Shown here piece by piece: positions 45,088-55,190 of a stretch of DNA of 64,000 nucleotides. The stretch is from NCBI GenBank assembly GCA_039566865.1, contig CM076959.1:3641501-3705500 (forward strand), written 5' to 3'. The notes below the pieces were generated by a model, which was not told the DNA's origin, searched no databases, and saw nothing but the letters and a program-made list of their open reading frames with translations. The DNA is from Aurelia coerulea (Eukaryota; Cnidaria; Scyphozoa; Semaeostomeae; Ulmaridae). Positions within the stretch are counted from its first letter, which is position 1, and each line of letters begins with the position of its first letter. Both the position numbers and the translations under genes were made by a program.

Positions 45088-48000
45088 GTATTCAAAAAAC
45101 AGACTTCAATTGATGCTAAATGAGATTAACTCTTTATTGACCACGTTAATTGACATAATAAATGCTCAACAGGCAAATTGTATGCTTGTGTCAAAGGTGT
45201 CAACGTGTCCATTTTATAACTTCACCCATCTTTGTCAGTACACCGTGTATCCAATGATTATTTTTCGAAATCAGTTTTTACTAAGTAGAAAATGAGATGA
45301 TCCATTCGCTTGGCAAATGGTGGAAAATCATTATTGAAAATTTACTAGATTGAATACCTTGTCAACACCTATAATCTAGTAAATGAATTGGTATATACCA
45401 GATTGGACTATCCTGCAGATGTTCCCGTTGCTATACACAACATATGAAGTGGACTCTCGTTGCTTAAAATCAAAATGAATTTTATCATTCTGTCTTAGTT
45501 ACTTAGCCCAAGTTCAAGGGTAACCTTCAGAAAACTGACTCCGGCAAGCAAACGAACCTTTGAAGAGGTAAGTTTGATTGTCCTGAAGTTCTGACTTTGA
45601 TGATATTTGATCTCATCGTTGAGTTTTTATCTAGACATTATAAAATTGTATACATATCACACTATGTTGTGATAGCATTAGGTTTAGGACGAGCAATAAA
45701 ATCATTAACAGTGACTTCACAAAAATTCGATCCAAAGCATTTAAAATAATATGTTCTTAATTTTTCTAATGTGACAGGGTGTAAAAACTGTATTTCGACT
45801 GAATAAAGCAAGGACAAAGGAACGCGGCGGTGAGTATAAGTTTCAGTTGAAAAAACTACTCATTGCTCAAAATGTGTCGAACACTAGCATTGTTTTATAG
45901 AAAATCTGGACATTAACCAAAGAAGTTCGACAGTTTATATTTTTCATTCCACAATAGATATATCTTAACATTGTTGACTGGTTGTTAGTCCTTCATCTTG
46001 CCTTTCGTAGCAACGAATAATAGAACTAAGCCCATGACCAAACTTTTGTCTCGAGAACAAAAAGCATATTTCAATTTCATTTAGCTCTTACAATCATCTT
46101 CATTCATGACTGATTTTTCTTTTAGAAGATGTGCAACCATCCAGAAAAAGTCTCTTTCGTGGTAAGTGGGAAATGTAGCAACTCTTATTTTTGATATAAA
46201 TTCTAATATGATCTGAAAGCTTATGATCCACATATGATCCACATAGCAAATAACAAGTCAAAATCTCTTTGATATCATGACGCTCCAAAAACAATGTTTG
46301 TAAATGTATGGCTCCTACTCAACAACTGCTCGATTATATACTTTTCCAGTGGCACATGGAGATCATAAGGTAGATGCAGTGATTATAGACACCTATCCTT
46401 ACCTCGATACAAATTTTTATCTTTTAGAAACAAGCTTTCAGATCAGTGGGAAAATTGAGAGCGATCCAGTACCGCTCGAAACATCACCCTCATCACCATG
46501 TAAGTGATTATGACGAATTACGATATCCTTACTCTCTACAAACCTCAAAACTCATCAAAGGCTGTTGAAACGCTATTTTATCTAGTAGTTCCAAAGCAGT
46601 CTTTGTTTCCAGTCATCCTAGTCCAAGATAATATATCTATCGAAAAGAAATGTATTCAAATGCTATTAACCCTATCCAGACTGGGGGGGGGCTCATTCAG
46701 CCCCCCCACCTACTTAACTGAGCACTGCTCCAAATTGGTTCAACGAACCAGGAAATGATTTTTTGACTTTTAGTTTCTATCCTTTTGAAGTGTGAATTTG
46801 TGTGAAATTTTGAAAAAAAAATTTAGGGGGCCGGGGGGTGGCTGTTTTTTTCAGAGTGGTCGGGGCCAACTTTTAGGTAAGCTGCTTATGGATATAATTC
46901 CAGATCACCACGTAGTCCTTTGATAATATCCTTTTTCATTTGTGAACTTATAATCTATAAGGTCTCTTTAATTTTTTCCAAGAACAATAGAACAATTATG
47001 TGTCACGTGACCTCATCAATGACGTCATCTTTAGGAAAATGGCAACAATTAGTTCGCGGACTTTCTGCAAGGATATTTCGACCCCAAATGTTTTACAGCG
47101 GTAATAAATAGATTAAAACTGATCAACAGGGTTGTTTCCACCTAAGCTGTGTAATTTTGTTTGAATTTTGTGCATCATTGGCCGCAAACGGTATAAGATT
47201 CCCCGGGGGTATCCTCACATAGTACTACTAACGGTCAGTTTTCATGCATATCTTGAGAATCTGTTTTACAGTGAGACTTTTTTGACTTGAAAGTGTTTAG
47301 TTTGTCAAGATATTATCAAAATTCCACCAAATAATTATCCTCAACCCCCTTTTTCCCCCTTCCTTCTTCCTTCCAACTCATTTGCTTACTACTGGGAAAA
47401 AATGCTGATGTCAGCATTTTTTACAATAATCAAAACAAAAATTTCAAAAGTAAAAATGAAGTATGCAACGATCACTTATCATCGAAGTAGTTTTCATTGA
47501 AAACTATGGAGAAATTCTCTAATATGGCTGGATTTGTCATTTTTCAGAAAAACAAGATTTTTATTCTCTTTGTCCGCCATCTTGAATTTGCGAAAATCAA
47601 ATTTTTCACTTTATAAGTATATTTTCACCTTCTAACAATGCTTTGATAGGCATAATTTGGTTTCATGAATCATTCTTAGAAAATTATAAAGATTTAAAAA
47701 AAAGTTGTTTTTTTTCATTTTTTTCGTGGACACGTGCCAGTTGGTCTTGAATAATTATGACGTCATATCTATTTTTAGAATTTTTTTTATTAGAAATGAT
47801 AGATCATAAGTACGGCTACCTGCATGGTGAGTTTCGTCTTCGTAAGTGAAGGAATGGCGTTTTTAGAGAGGGGGGGCTGAATGAGCCCCCCCCCCCCCCC
47901 CCAGTCTTCTAGTAGCTCAAAAAGCCCAGTCTGGATAGGGTTAATTACCAGAGATATAACTGATGATAGTTACTTTGGCCATGAATGTCACGGTTTAATG

Positions 48001-49719
48001 AATATTTAGTTCGTTGTTTTAATAATTGTTGTTTTTACTTGGTATACAAAAAAAGATATTCACTTTATATTTCGGCTTATTGTAATTTGCGAAATTTTTC
48101 GCATCATGCGAAAAATGCGAAAATTCGCAAAATACAAAAAGGGTGCTTGAAATTGTAAAATACGAAAATTCTTAAATTCCTGTTAAATCAAAAACTGCAA
48201 TTCTGTTTTGCAATAATCAAAACAAAAGTTTCAAAAGGAAAAATGAAGTATGCAACGAACACTTATCATTGAAGTAGTTTTCATTGTAATACATGGAGAA
48301 ATTCTCTATTATGGCTGCATTTGTCATTTTTCGGAAAGACAAGAATTTTAATCTCTCTGTCCGCCATCTTGGATTTGCGAAAATCAAAATTTTCACTTTA
48401 TAAGTATATTTTCACCTTCTAACAATGCTTTGATTGACATAATTTGGTTTCATGAATCAATCTTAGAAAATTATGAAGATTTTAGAAGAAGTTGATTTTT
48501 TTCAATTTTTTCGTGAACAAGTGCCAGTTGGTCTTGAATAATTATGACATCATATCTATTTTTAGAATAATTTTTCTGAAAAATGATAGATCATAAGCAC
48601 GGCTACCTGCGCGGTGAGTTTCGTCTTCGTAAGTGAAGGGATGGCGATTTTAGAGAGGGGGGCTGAATGAGCCCCCCCCCCAGTCTTCTAGTAGCTCAAA
48701 AAGCCCAGTCTGGATAGGGTTAATTACCATCAACATCGCTGATAATGTTTACTTTACATTTCAGCAACCTCTATGATCGACATACTCCAATCAGCATCAG
48801 CCACTGGTAAGATAAATTTTTTGTTAGCTCTACAATGGTCTTAGTTTGCAAAAATCCTCCTGGGATCATCTATCAGCTGGAAAGAAATGTAATTAATTAC
48901 TGTTAATATAACTGATGATATTTACTTTATGTTTCAGCAACCTCCTCGATTGAAGTACGCAAATCAGCGTCAGCCACTGGTAAGATATATTTTCAGTTAG
49001 TTCTAAGCCGGTTTTCATTTGCAAAACCCTTGTCTGAGGTAATATATCTACTGAAATAATTGTATTAAAATGCTGTCATTTACCATCAATATAACTGAAA
49101 ATATTTACTTTATATTTCAGCAAGCTCGTCGAAAGATGTACCCCCATCAGCGTCAACTACTGGTAAGATATCTTTTCAGTTAGTTTTGAAACAGTTTTTA
49201 TTTGCAAACATCCTTGTTGGAGATCATCTATCTCCTTGATATGAATGTTATTATGATACCTGTTTAAATAAAGGTTGGATAAATTCCATTAATCTAAATT
49301 GACCCCCTTCAGCTTTCCATGCAGACGATATAATCTGTTCACCCTAATTGTAGCACTGCCATAAGTTCTTTATGTAAATGACAACATTTTCAGTTTCTAT
49401 GCAGTATATTTACTTGTAATGAGAGAACAAGAATATGTCGAATTAAAAAGGGCTTCATTTTCATACCTCTTTATCTGAGCGAGCAGAATTAATTGTTTTT
49501 TCTTCCTTAGATATGTTTGCAATCGATATGCAGCCAAAAAGTTTGTTGAAAAACTTCAAAGAACATTGCCACGCCTGCCAGAAAGACAACGAATCTGGTC
49601 CCATGATAATGTGTGATGAGTGTGGTCAATGGTGGAACACAAAATGTGTGGAGATAAAAGGCGGAGCTCGTGCTGCCAAGAAAATAACTTCTTTTGTTTG
49701 CAAGTTGTGTAAATTGTAG
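45023..49719 (+). CDS. Spliced PHD-finger gene with micro-exon array (span of visible exons)
   Basis: Nine exons with consistent phases: 45023-45087, 45499-45567, 45778-45829, 46126-46161, 46428-46499, 48765-48806, 48938-48979, 49121-49162, 49511-49719. The first three junctions are phase 0, 0 and 1; all later junctions are phase 1, so exons 4-8 can be skipped or duplicated without frame loss. The product is a disordered Ser/Pro/Lys-rich chain ending in a PHD finger. The start is not identified: exon 1 begins mid-codon, and a LINE lies immediately upstream. PHD fingers usually read histone H3 tails; a chromatin role is inference. Confidence 0.7.
45499..45567 (+). CDS. PHD gene, exon 2
   Basis: A 69-nt exon after TGTCTTAG reads LLSPSSRVTFRKLTPASK and ends GAAGAG|gtaagt; phase 0 at both ends. 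Confidence 0.6.
45778..45829 (+). CDS. PHD gene, exon 3
   Basis: A 52-nt exon after TGTGACAG encodes a basic stretch (GVKTVFRLNKARTKERGG with the next codon) and ends GGCG|gtgagt in phase 1. It may act as a nuclear localisation segment. Confidence 0.6.
46126..46161 (+). CDS. PHD gene, exon 4 (36-nt micro-exon)
   Basis: Acceptor TTCTTTTAG and donor TTCGTG|gtaagt. Thirty-six nt, phase 1 on both sides, encoding EDVQPSRKSLFR. Confidence 0.6.
46428..46499 (+). CDS. PHD gene, exon 5 (72 nt)
   Basis: Acceptor TATCTTTTAG and donor CACCAT|gtaagt. Phase 1 on both sides. It reads ETSFQISGKIESDPVPLE followed by Ser/Pro. The intron after it resembles the introns of the 42-nt array, so this exon stands at the head of the duplicated series. 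Confidence 0.6.
46670..47940. mobile_element. TTAA MITE, CCCTATCCAGACTGGG family, copy 2
   Basis: Flanked by TTAA (46666-46669 and 47941-47944). About 95% similar to 18621-19885 throughout, with the same TIRs and the same G-run/C-run hairpins. It lies in the intron after the 72-nt exon of the PHD gene. Contains TGACGTCA at 47020 and 47758. Confidence 0.95.
47945..48202. other. Intronic AT-rich segment between MITE copies
   Basis: The start (TTACCAGAGATATAACTGATGATA) resembles the introns of the micro-exon array. A decayed acceptor-like TTTATATTTCGG occurs near 48061, then a run of GCGAAAAATGCGAAAATTCGC repeats. This may be the relic of a lost micro-exon unit. Confidence 0.5.
48203..48719. 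mobile_element. TTAA MITE, same family, 5'-truncated copy 3
   Basis: Matches the right half of copy 2 (from the CAATAATCAAAACAAAAGTTT stretch) to the terminal CAGTCTGGATAGGG, followed by TTAA. The left half is missing. Its right flank TTAATTACCATCAACAT is homologous to the right flank of copy 2, which places it at the equivalent intron position. Confidence 0.9.
48765..48806 (+). CDS. PHD gene, 42-nt micro-exon array unit 1
   Basis: CATTTCAG acceptor, CCACTG|gtaaga donor, phase 1/1. Encodes STSMIDILQSASAT. Exon and flanking intron sequence are homologous to the next two units. Confidence 0.75.
48938..48979 (+). CDS. PHD gene, 42-nt micro-exon array unit 2
   Basis: Same length, phase and splice sites as unit 1, 173 bp downstream. 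Encodes ATSSIEVRKSASAT. Confidence 0.75.
49121..49162 (+). CDS. PHD gene, 42-nt micro-exon array unit 3
   Basis: Same length and phase, 183 bp after unit 2. Encodes ASSSKDVPPSASTT. Divergence is concentrated at central codons, while the ends (AxSS...SASxT) are kept. Confidence 0.75.
49511..49719 (+). CDS. PHD gene, terminal exon with PHD finger
   Basis: Acceptor TTCCTTAG, phase 1 entry, stop TAG 49717-49719. The domain reads C-x2-C (CHACQ), MC-x2-C (MCDECGQWW), N-x2-C, then C-x2-C (VCKLC) at the C-terminus. The Trp before the fifth ligand fits PHD (WFHxxC), but the ligand His is Asn here (WWNTKC). That departs from the C4HC3 pattern and could weaken the second zinc site, or an adjacent residue may substitute. 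About 69 residues; the finger is the last element of the protein. Confidence 0.8.
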
Positions 49720-49739
49720 ATATTGTTAGCAGCTCTTAA

Positions 49740-50336
49740 CCCTATTTTGGTTGGGGGGGGGGGCAAATTTGCCCCTCTAGTAGACTTTTTGTTATAACTC
49801 TGCCAGGAGAACAATTACAGCCCTGAAACTTTCTGAATTTTCGTTACTACTTATTATGCAACGACTCAAGAAGTTCCATGAAAATATTTTGACAAATGAG
49901 GGGGAGGGAGACAATTTTCCGGACCTGACTCTGTCAAAATCGCCAATTCTCAAATATTAATTTTCGCGAAAAAAGCAGCAAAATTACAATATTTTGCAAA
50001 GATATTGTGCAGGGTAGTGCTCTTTGATATGTTATCTATCATAATTTTTATGTTTGGATGAAAGTTATGCTCCAAATTGAATTTTATCGCATTTTTTCTT
50101 ATTTTGACTGATTTTGCCACTATTCTTGACCACACAAAAGAAAATGCTGACGCAAGCAATAATGGCGGCTAACCTTAAGTTAATTTTTATATTTTCATAA
50201 AGTACATGCCTGGGGCTATTAGTACACCAAAGTTGGTTGCTCTATCTATATCCAGTCAAGAGTTAGGTACGGGGGGCTTTTTTGCCCCCCCCCCCAACCA
50301 AAATAGGACGTGTCAGATAGCCCAACCACTATAGGG
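49740..50336. mobile_element. TTAA MITE, CCCTATTTTGGTTGGG family
   Basis: TTAA 49736-49739 on the left; ATAA 50337-50340, probably a decayed TTAA, on the right. The ends CCCTATTTTGGTTGGG and CCCTATAGTGGTTGGG (inverted) are alike, and a second internal inverted copy CCTATTTTGGTTGGGG lies 30 bp inside the right end. A G-run, GCAAATTTGC, C-run palindrome sits at the left, and a G-run, T6, C-run hairpin at the right. Non-coding, 597 bp, about 20 bp after the PHD gene stop. Confidence 0.85.
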
Positions 50337-50340
50337 ATAA

Positions 50341-51586
50341 GGTAATTCTGCTTTCCGCTCACAGGCACGGAGAACTCGTTTTTTAGAAAATATCTCCTCC
50401 AGAAAACCATCAGTTTATTGAGATCCTGCTTCCAATATTCTTGCCAATCGACAGATACATGAAACTGGTCAGTTGATTATCAACGCAAAATGACAGCCTA
50501 CTATTTGACGAATAATTTATGGAGAAAAGCTTTTCTAACAGCCACCCTTCCGGACTATTTTAACGGAAGGCAGAGTTTCTATAAATCTGAACCGTGTGCG
50601 TCATTTTGGTATGTAGCTGGCCTTTTGAAAATATGACTATTTATTAAAGTATGCGCAGTAAGTGTTACAGCAATATTCTAGGTCAGATGACTTGTTTGAG
50701 GGCTCAACTGAGACAAAAAGCTATCTCATGTTTACTTTTCAAGCAGAATACTGAAGACCGCTGAAAATAATTCTTGCCTAAATACTATCTTAAAAGAATT
50801 CTAATCCTGAAAGTCAAATTGGAAAATGTCACTTTTACACGTTCAAAAAGAAAAAAAACCATTATCTACTAATAAAAACGGAAAAAGCATCAGCTCAATA
50901 ACATCTAAGAAGATTCGCACACTCGTAAACAATATGTTTAATGCATGAGATGTATATTTTATTCAGTTAGAGAATTCCATATATTATGTTTTGAATCTTA
51001 TGTTCATGTCTAGTTATGTTGCAAACAGTTTTTTCCAGATTGTATACCATATAACACCAAGTTCCAAAGCATCAGATTCATCTTTCTGACTACATCTGCT
51101 TCTTGTGCTTACTCTCGCCTGAAAAATCACAAAAGTAGATAGCATATTATAGAAGTTTTCTTTCTCTATCTCTTTTGTCAATGACAAATACATGGAAAGG
51201 TGATAAAGAGTTTGTTTTGAATACTAAAAGGGAATGTAATGACGCATAGGCAGTTCTTTTTCTGAGCTATACTCTCGATTAAAGCTCAAGCAACATTCTG
51301 AGCAATAATAATCTTCCCAACAATAAGATTTGACAACAAGAAATAATTTGTTTTTTTTATCTACTTGCCAATGATAGAAATTTGAAAAGCAGTCATGTAA
51401 TTCAATTTTGGTGACTTTTCAAAAAGAATACTTTATAGGATTCCTAGAAAACCCAGCTAAAAAACCAGACTTTTACAAATATTTAGCATGTTGCACCCAA
51501 AAAATGGCAGGTATAGTGTCGTAATTCTAATTTTTTGTGCGCACAATCGGAAATCAAGTTAGCTTAGAAATAAATATCGCTTGCAT
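50341..51586. other. Intergenic
   Basis: AT-rich. Contains two weakly related stretches (AGAATACT...GATTC-TA near 50745-50815 and 51425-51450). No gene is recognised. Confidence 0.4.
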
Positions 51587-53546
51587 ACACTTACCTCATA
51601 TAAGTATTGCACCACCTTACCCAAAATGGCGCTAAAAAATGTCTGTCAGCCCAATCAACGAAATTTGCATAACAAAGGCATCAGCATTTAAGGGTTTCTC
51701 TACCGGGTGTTTTGGCCGGAAAATAATTGTTAATTCGTTTGCTTTTCATTCATACGTAAAATGAAACCTTATTTTGTTGGTTTCTTTGATAAATTAGCAA
51801 AAACCTTCGCACAACAAGATTTCGGCAGCCCTGAAGGAGGAGTAGGCCAAAACAAAATGATAAATGGATAGATTTCTTAGAGCAAAGAAAACAACATTTT
51901 AATGTTTTCAAATTGGGATTCAGCAAACTTTATCACCATGATAAAAGTTTTCCACTTCGAATGTGACAAAAGAAGAAAATTCAAATAAATAACAAGGCCA
52001 TCACTCAATGTAACTGAAGTTAAATTTGTCGAAGAAGGAGTCAGGTTTAAAAAAACACTCTCCAGTCACTTGTTAAATTTCAAATTACTTTGAAACTAAA
52101 TTCAAGCGTAACGAGTTTGTTAAATACATCAAAATCCATATGTTGAAGTGTCAACCATTTGCCTAAAGTCTTCCAGGAAGCAAAACTAATTTTAATCTGA
52201 TAAAAGTAATATCAAGGATATTCTTACCTTGGAATGGTTTCTTTCCGTTTTCCCTTAGTGTTTATCCTTCTTGCATTCCTCGCGGAAAACTTTTCTCATG
52301 GCGATAAATTTTGCAGAATCCAGAGTTGAAAACTATAAAATGTCGTTTTCTTTGCTCTAAGAAATATAACCATTTATCATTTTGTTTTGGCCTACTCCTC
52401 CTTCAAGGCTGCCGAAATCTGGTTCAATGTTGTGCGAAGGTTTTTGCTAATTTATCCAAGAAACCAACAAAATAAGGTTTCATTTTACTTATGGATGAAA
52501 AGCAAAAGAATCAACAATTATTTTCCTGCCAAAACACCCGGTGGAGAAACTCTTAACCCTATTTTTACCGTGGGGTGGGGGGCCTTTTTGGCCCCCCCTA
52601 TCGGATTTTTTTTAATAGCTCCCAAACGATGCTACTTACAATGCTGAAACTCCTCGACTTTTCCTAAAATTTAGTTGGCAATCAGAAAATAGAAATTTCA
52701 ATACATATTGTTTGATCACGTGACCACCACATGCCCATATTTGGAGAGTGGTCACAAAGAAATTCTTTAAAACGGTTCTAATTTCTTTCTTTGTTACTAA
52801 ACCTCAACAATATATATACCATTCGATTCATCTCAATGAGTACTTTCATTTGATATATAATTTATTCATATTTGCTGACATCAGCAGTTTATTATTTATA
52901 TGACCTCATCAATCTTTATGACGTCATATTCCTGATGAATGAGTATTTTTTCATGCAAAATTGATGTAATTACCTCAAATATTGATGAAGGTACTTGATT
53001 TCTCCAATAATATGCGAAATTAATGGTTTTAAATCATATTTATTGAGCTAACAATTTTGCATTGAATCAAATTTTCATTGTTTAGTTAGTTAATTTATCA
53101 GAAACCACAAATATCCGTATGAAACCATATAAAACTACAAATTAATGGTGTCAAGCAGGTATTTGGATGGTTTTTTGCCAATTTTATCAAGCTATTTGCT
53201 AATTATGGGCCCTTTTCTGCAAGTAGCTCGATTTTCTCAAAATTTGCATTGTTTTTGGTTGCCTAGCAACCAATCACGTGACTATTGATTGATTGATGCT
53301 ATTTCTAGATTATCCTTTGTTCAATTATGACACAGTGCAAGTTTCATTGTCATAGCTGCTATACTTGTGGAGAAAAACAGGGGGGGCCAAAAACGCCCCC
53401 CCCCCGGTAGAAAATCACTTTTTTTTACCCGGTTAAATAGGTTAAATGCTGATGCCTTTGTTATGCAAATTTTGTTGATTGAGTTGAAAGACACTTTTGG
53501 CCGCCATTTTGTGTCAGGTGGTGCAATACTTATGTGAGGTAAGTGT
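51587..53546. repeat. Large inverted repeat, about 320-bp arms
   Basis: 51587-51909 is the reverse complement of 52329-53546 once the MITE at 52557-53441 is removed. Arms are about 88-90% identical, with a 419-bp loop (51910-52328). The arms carry ACCGGGTGTTTTGGCC and the TTACCTCAT/ATGAGGTAA outer ends. It could be a foldback transposon or an inverted duplication. Confidence 0.85.
52557..53441. mobile_element. TTAA MITE, CCCTATTTTTACCG family
   Basis: TTAA at 52553-52556 and 53442-53445. The termini CCCTATTTTTACCG and CCTATTTAACCGGG (inverted) are related. The left hairpin is G-run, CC-TTTTT-GG, C-run; the right is GGGGGGCCAAAAACGCCCCCC. 885 bp, non-coding. The opposite arm of the surrounding inverted repeat holds the unoccupied TTAA (51688-51691), which confirms the insertion. 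Contains CACGTG twice and TGACGTCA at 52919. Confidence 0.92.
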
Positions 53547-53689
53547 ACAGCCGTTGGCTCAGTTTGTTACATACAGTTTGGTTTTCGTCCTATTCTAATG
53601 CAAAGTTGTCTCTAGCTACTAAAGAAACAAATTCAAATAGAATATCTAACACACCTGTTGCATACTTGTTTTGTTGTCTGGGTTGGTTT

Positions 53690-53837
53690 GCTTGGTCGGC
53701 CTCGTTGGCTTGGTTGGCGTTGTTGGCCTCATTGGCTTTGTTGGCTTTGTTGGCCTGGTTGGTGTTGTTGGCCTGGTTGGCACTGTTGGTCTTGTTGGTG
53801 CTGTTGGCCTCGCTGGCTTTGTTGGCTTGGTTGGTCT
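53690..53837. repeat. GTTGGCCTGGTTGGYGTT minisatellite, short block
   Basis: Degenerate 9/18-bp repeats of the TTGGCYTNG type, about 150 bp. Same family as the larger array at 54565-55190. Confidence 0.9.
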
Positions 53838-54564
53838 GATTTGTTTACTGACCTAGTACACTTCATTGCATATGATACAATTTGTTTACAATTTCAATAT
53901 TTAAAGATGGAGAAGCGTTTTCAATACTAAAAGGGGAAAATGCTCTTATCAGGCGATACAATCATCAAGAATAACGAAAGATACAAGCGTAAAAATCACT
54001 GACATCAATAATAAGCACAAGGTGCAAAATAAAATTGCTTTAAATTCATTGGCAGATAATAACTAAGTTAGTGAGTCTGAAATATGAGTATTTTTCAACA
54101 TTTATGATATTCCTGTGTACAAATCTTTCAGTCGTTCAATAGCAATAACAAAATATATTTTGATTTGACTACGATTATATTTTCAAGAAGAGTGCAGAAG
54201 GCCTGGCTAAATTCTTGTGTTGATTCAATGTTTATGCAAACATCGTTGGCATAGGAAACACTTAAAATCTGAGCTGCTTTGTTTTGTTCCAATTCCTTCC
54301 TTCCAGTTGCAACTGATATCTCAACAATATTTTATGAAAATGATATTAGATTTTTAGAATAAGGCTTCGTGATGCATAATTTCATTTGGTATCAGTGGGT
54401 CTTGTAAAGGATTTTGGGTGGAATTCAGTGAAATTTAGTGGGTAGGAAAGGATGCGAGGAGATTTTTGAGACCATGGAATATTTTTTACAAATAACCATT
54501 GCATGTTAGGATTTATTGACCCTCGCTTTGGGAAATTTTGTTTATTTAATCTGGCAACAGTGGT
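53838..54564. other. Spacer between minisatellite blocks
   Basis: AT-rich. No gene is recognised. The 3' part begins an ORF only because the adjacent repeat has few stops. Confidence 0.4.
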
Positions 54565-55190
54565 GGTTGACCTAGTTGGCGTTGTTGGTCTGGTTGGCAT
54601 TGTTGGGCTGGTTGGTGTTGTTGGTCTGGTTGGCATTGTTGGCCTGGTTGGCTTTGTTGGCCTGGTTGGTGTTGTTGGCCTGGTTGGATTGTTGGCCTGG
54701 TTGGTGTTGTTGGCCTGGTTGGATTGTTGGCCTGGTTGGTGTTGTTGGCCTGGTTGGTGTTGTTGGCCTGGTTGGATTGTTGGCCTGGTTGGTGTTGTTG
54801 GCCTGGTTTGCCTGGTTGGCTTTGTTGGCTTTGTTGGCATTGTTGGCTTTGTTGGCTTGGTTGGCGTTGTTGGCTTGGTTGGCGGTGTTGGCTTGGTTGG
54901 TGTTGTTGGCCTCGTTGGCTTGGTTGGGCTGGTTGGTGTTATTGGCCTCGTTGGCTTGGTTGGCCTGGTTGGTGTTGTAGGCCTGGTTGGCTTTGTTGGC
55001 CTGGTTGGTGTTGTTGGCCTGGTTGGCATTGTTGGCCTGGTTGGCATTGTTGGCTTTGTTGGCCTGGTTGGCTCTGTTGGTCTTGTTGGCCTGGTTGGTG
55101 TTGTTGGCCTGGTTGGTGTCGTTAGCCTGGTTGGTGTTGTTGGCCATGTTGGCTCTGTTGGCCTGGTTGGTGTTGTTGGCCTGGATAGCT
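54565..55190. repeat. 18-bp minisatellite, about 35 units
   Basis: Tandem GTTGGCCTGGTTGGTGTT with variants at the seventh to ninth and last bases; internal 9-bp half-periodicity. Stop-free over more than 400 bp in five of six frames (Val-Gly-Leu, Leu-Ala-Trp and Trp-Pro-Gly types on plus; Asn-Gln-Ala and Pro-Thr-Arg types on minus). The strand is strongly G/T-rich against C/A and contains many GG pairs. Confidence 0.95.
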
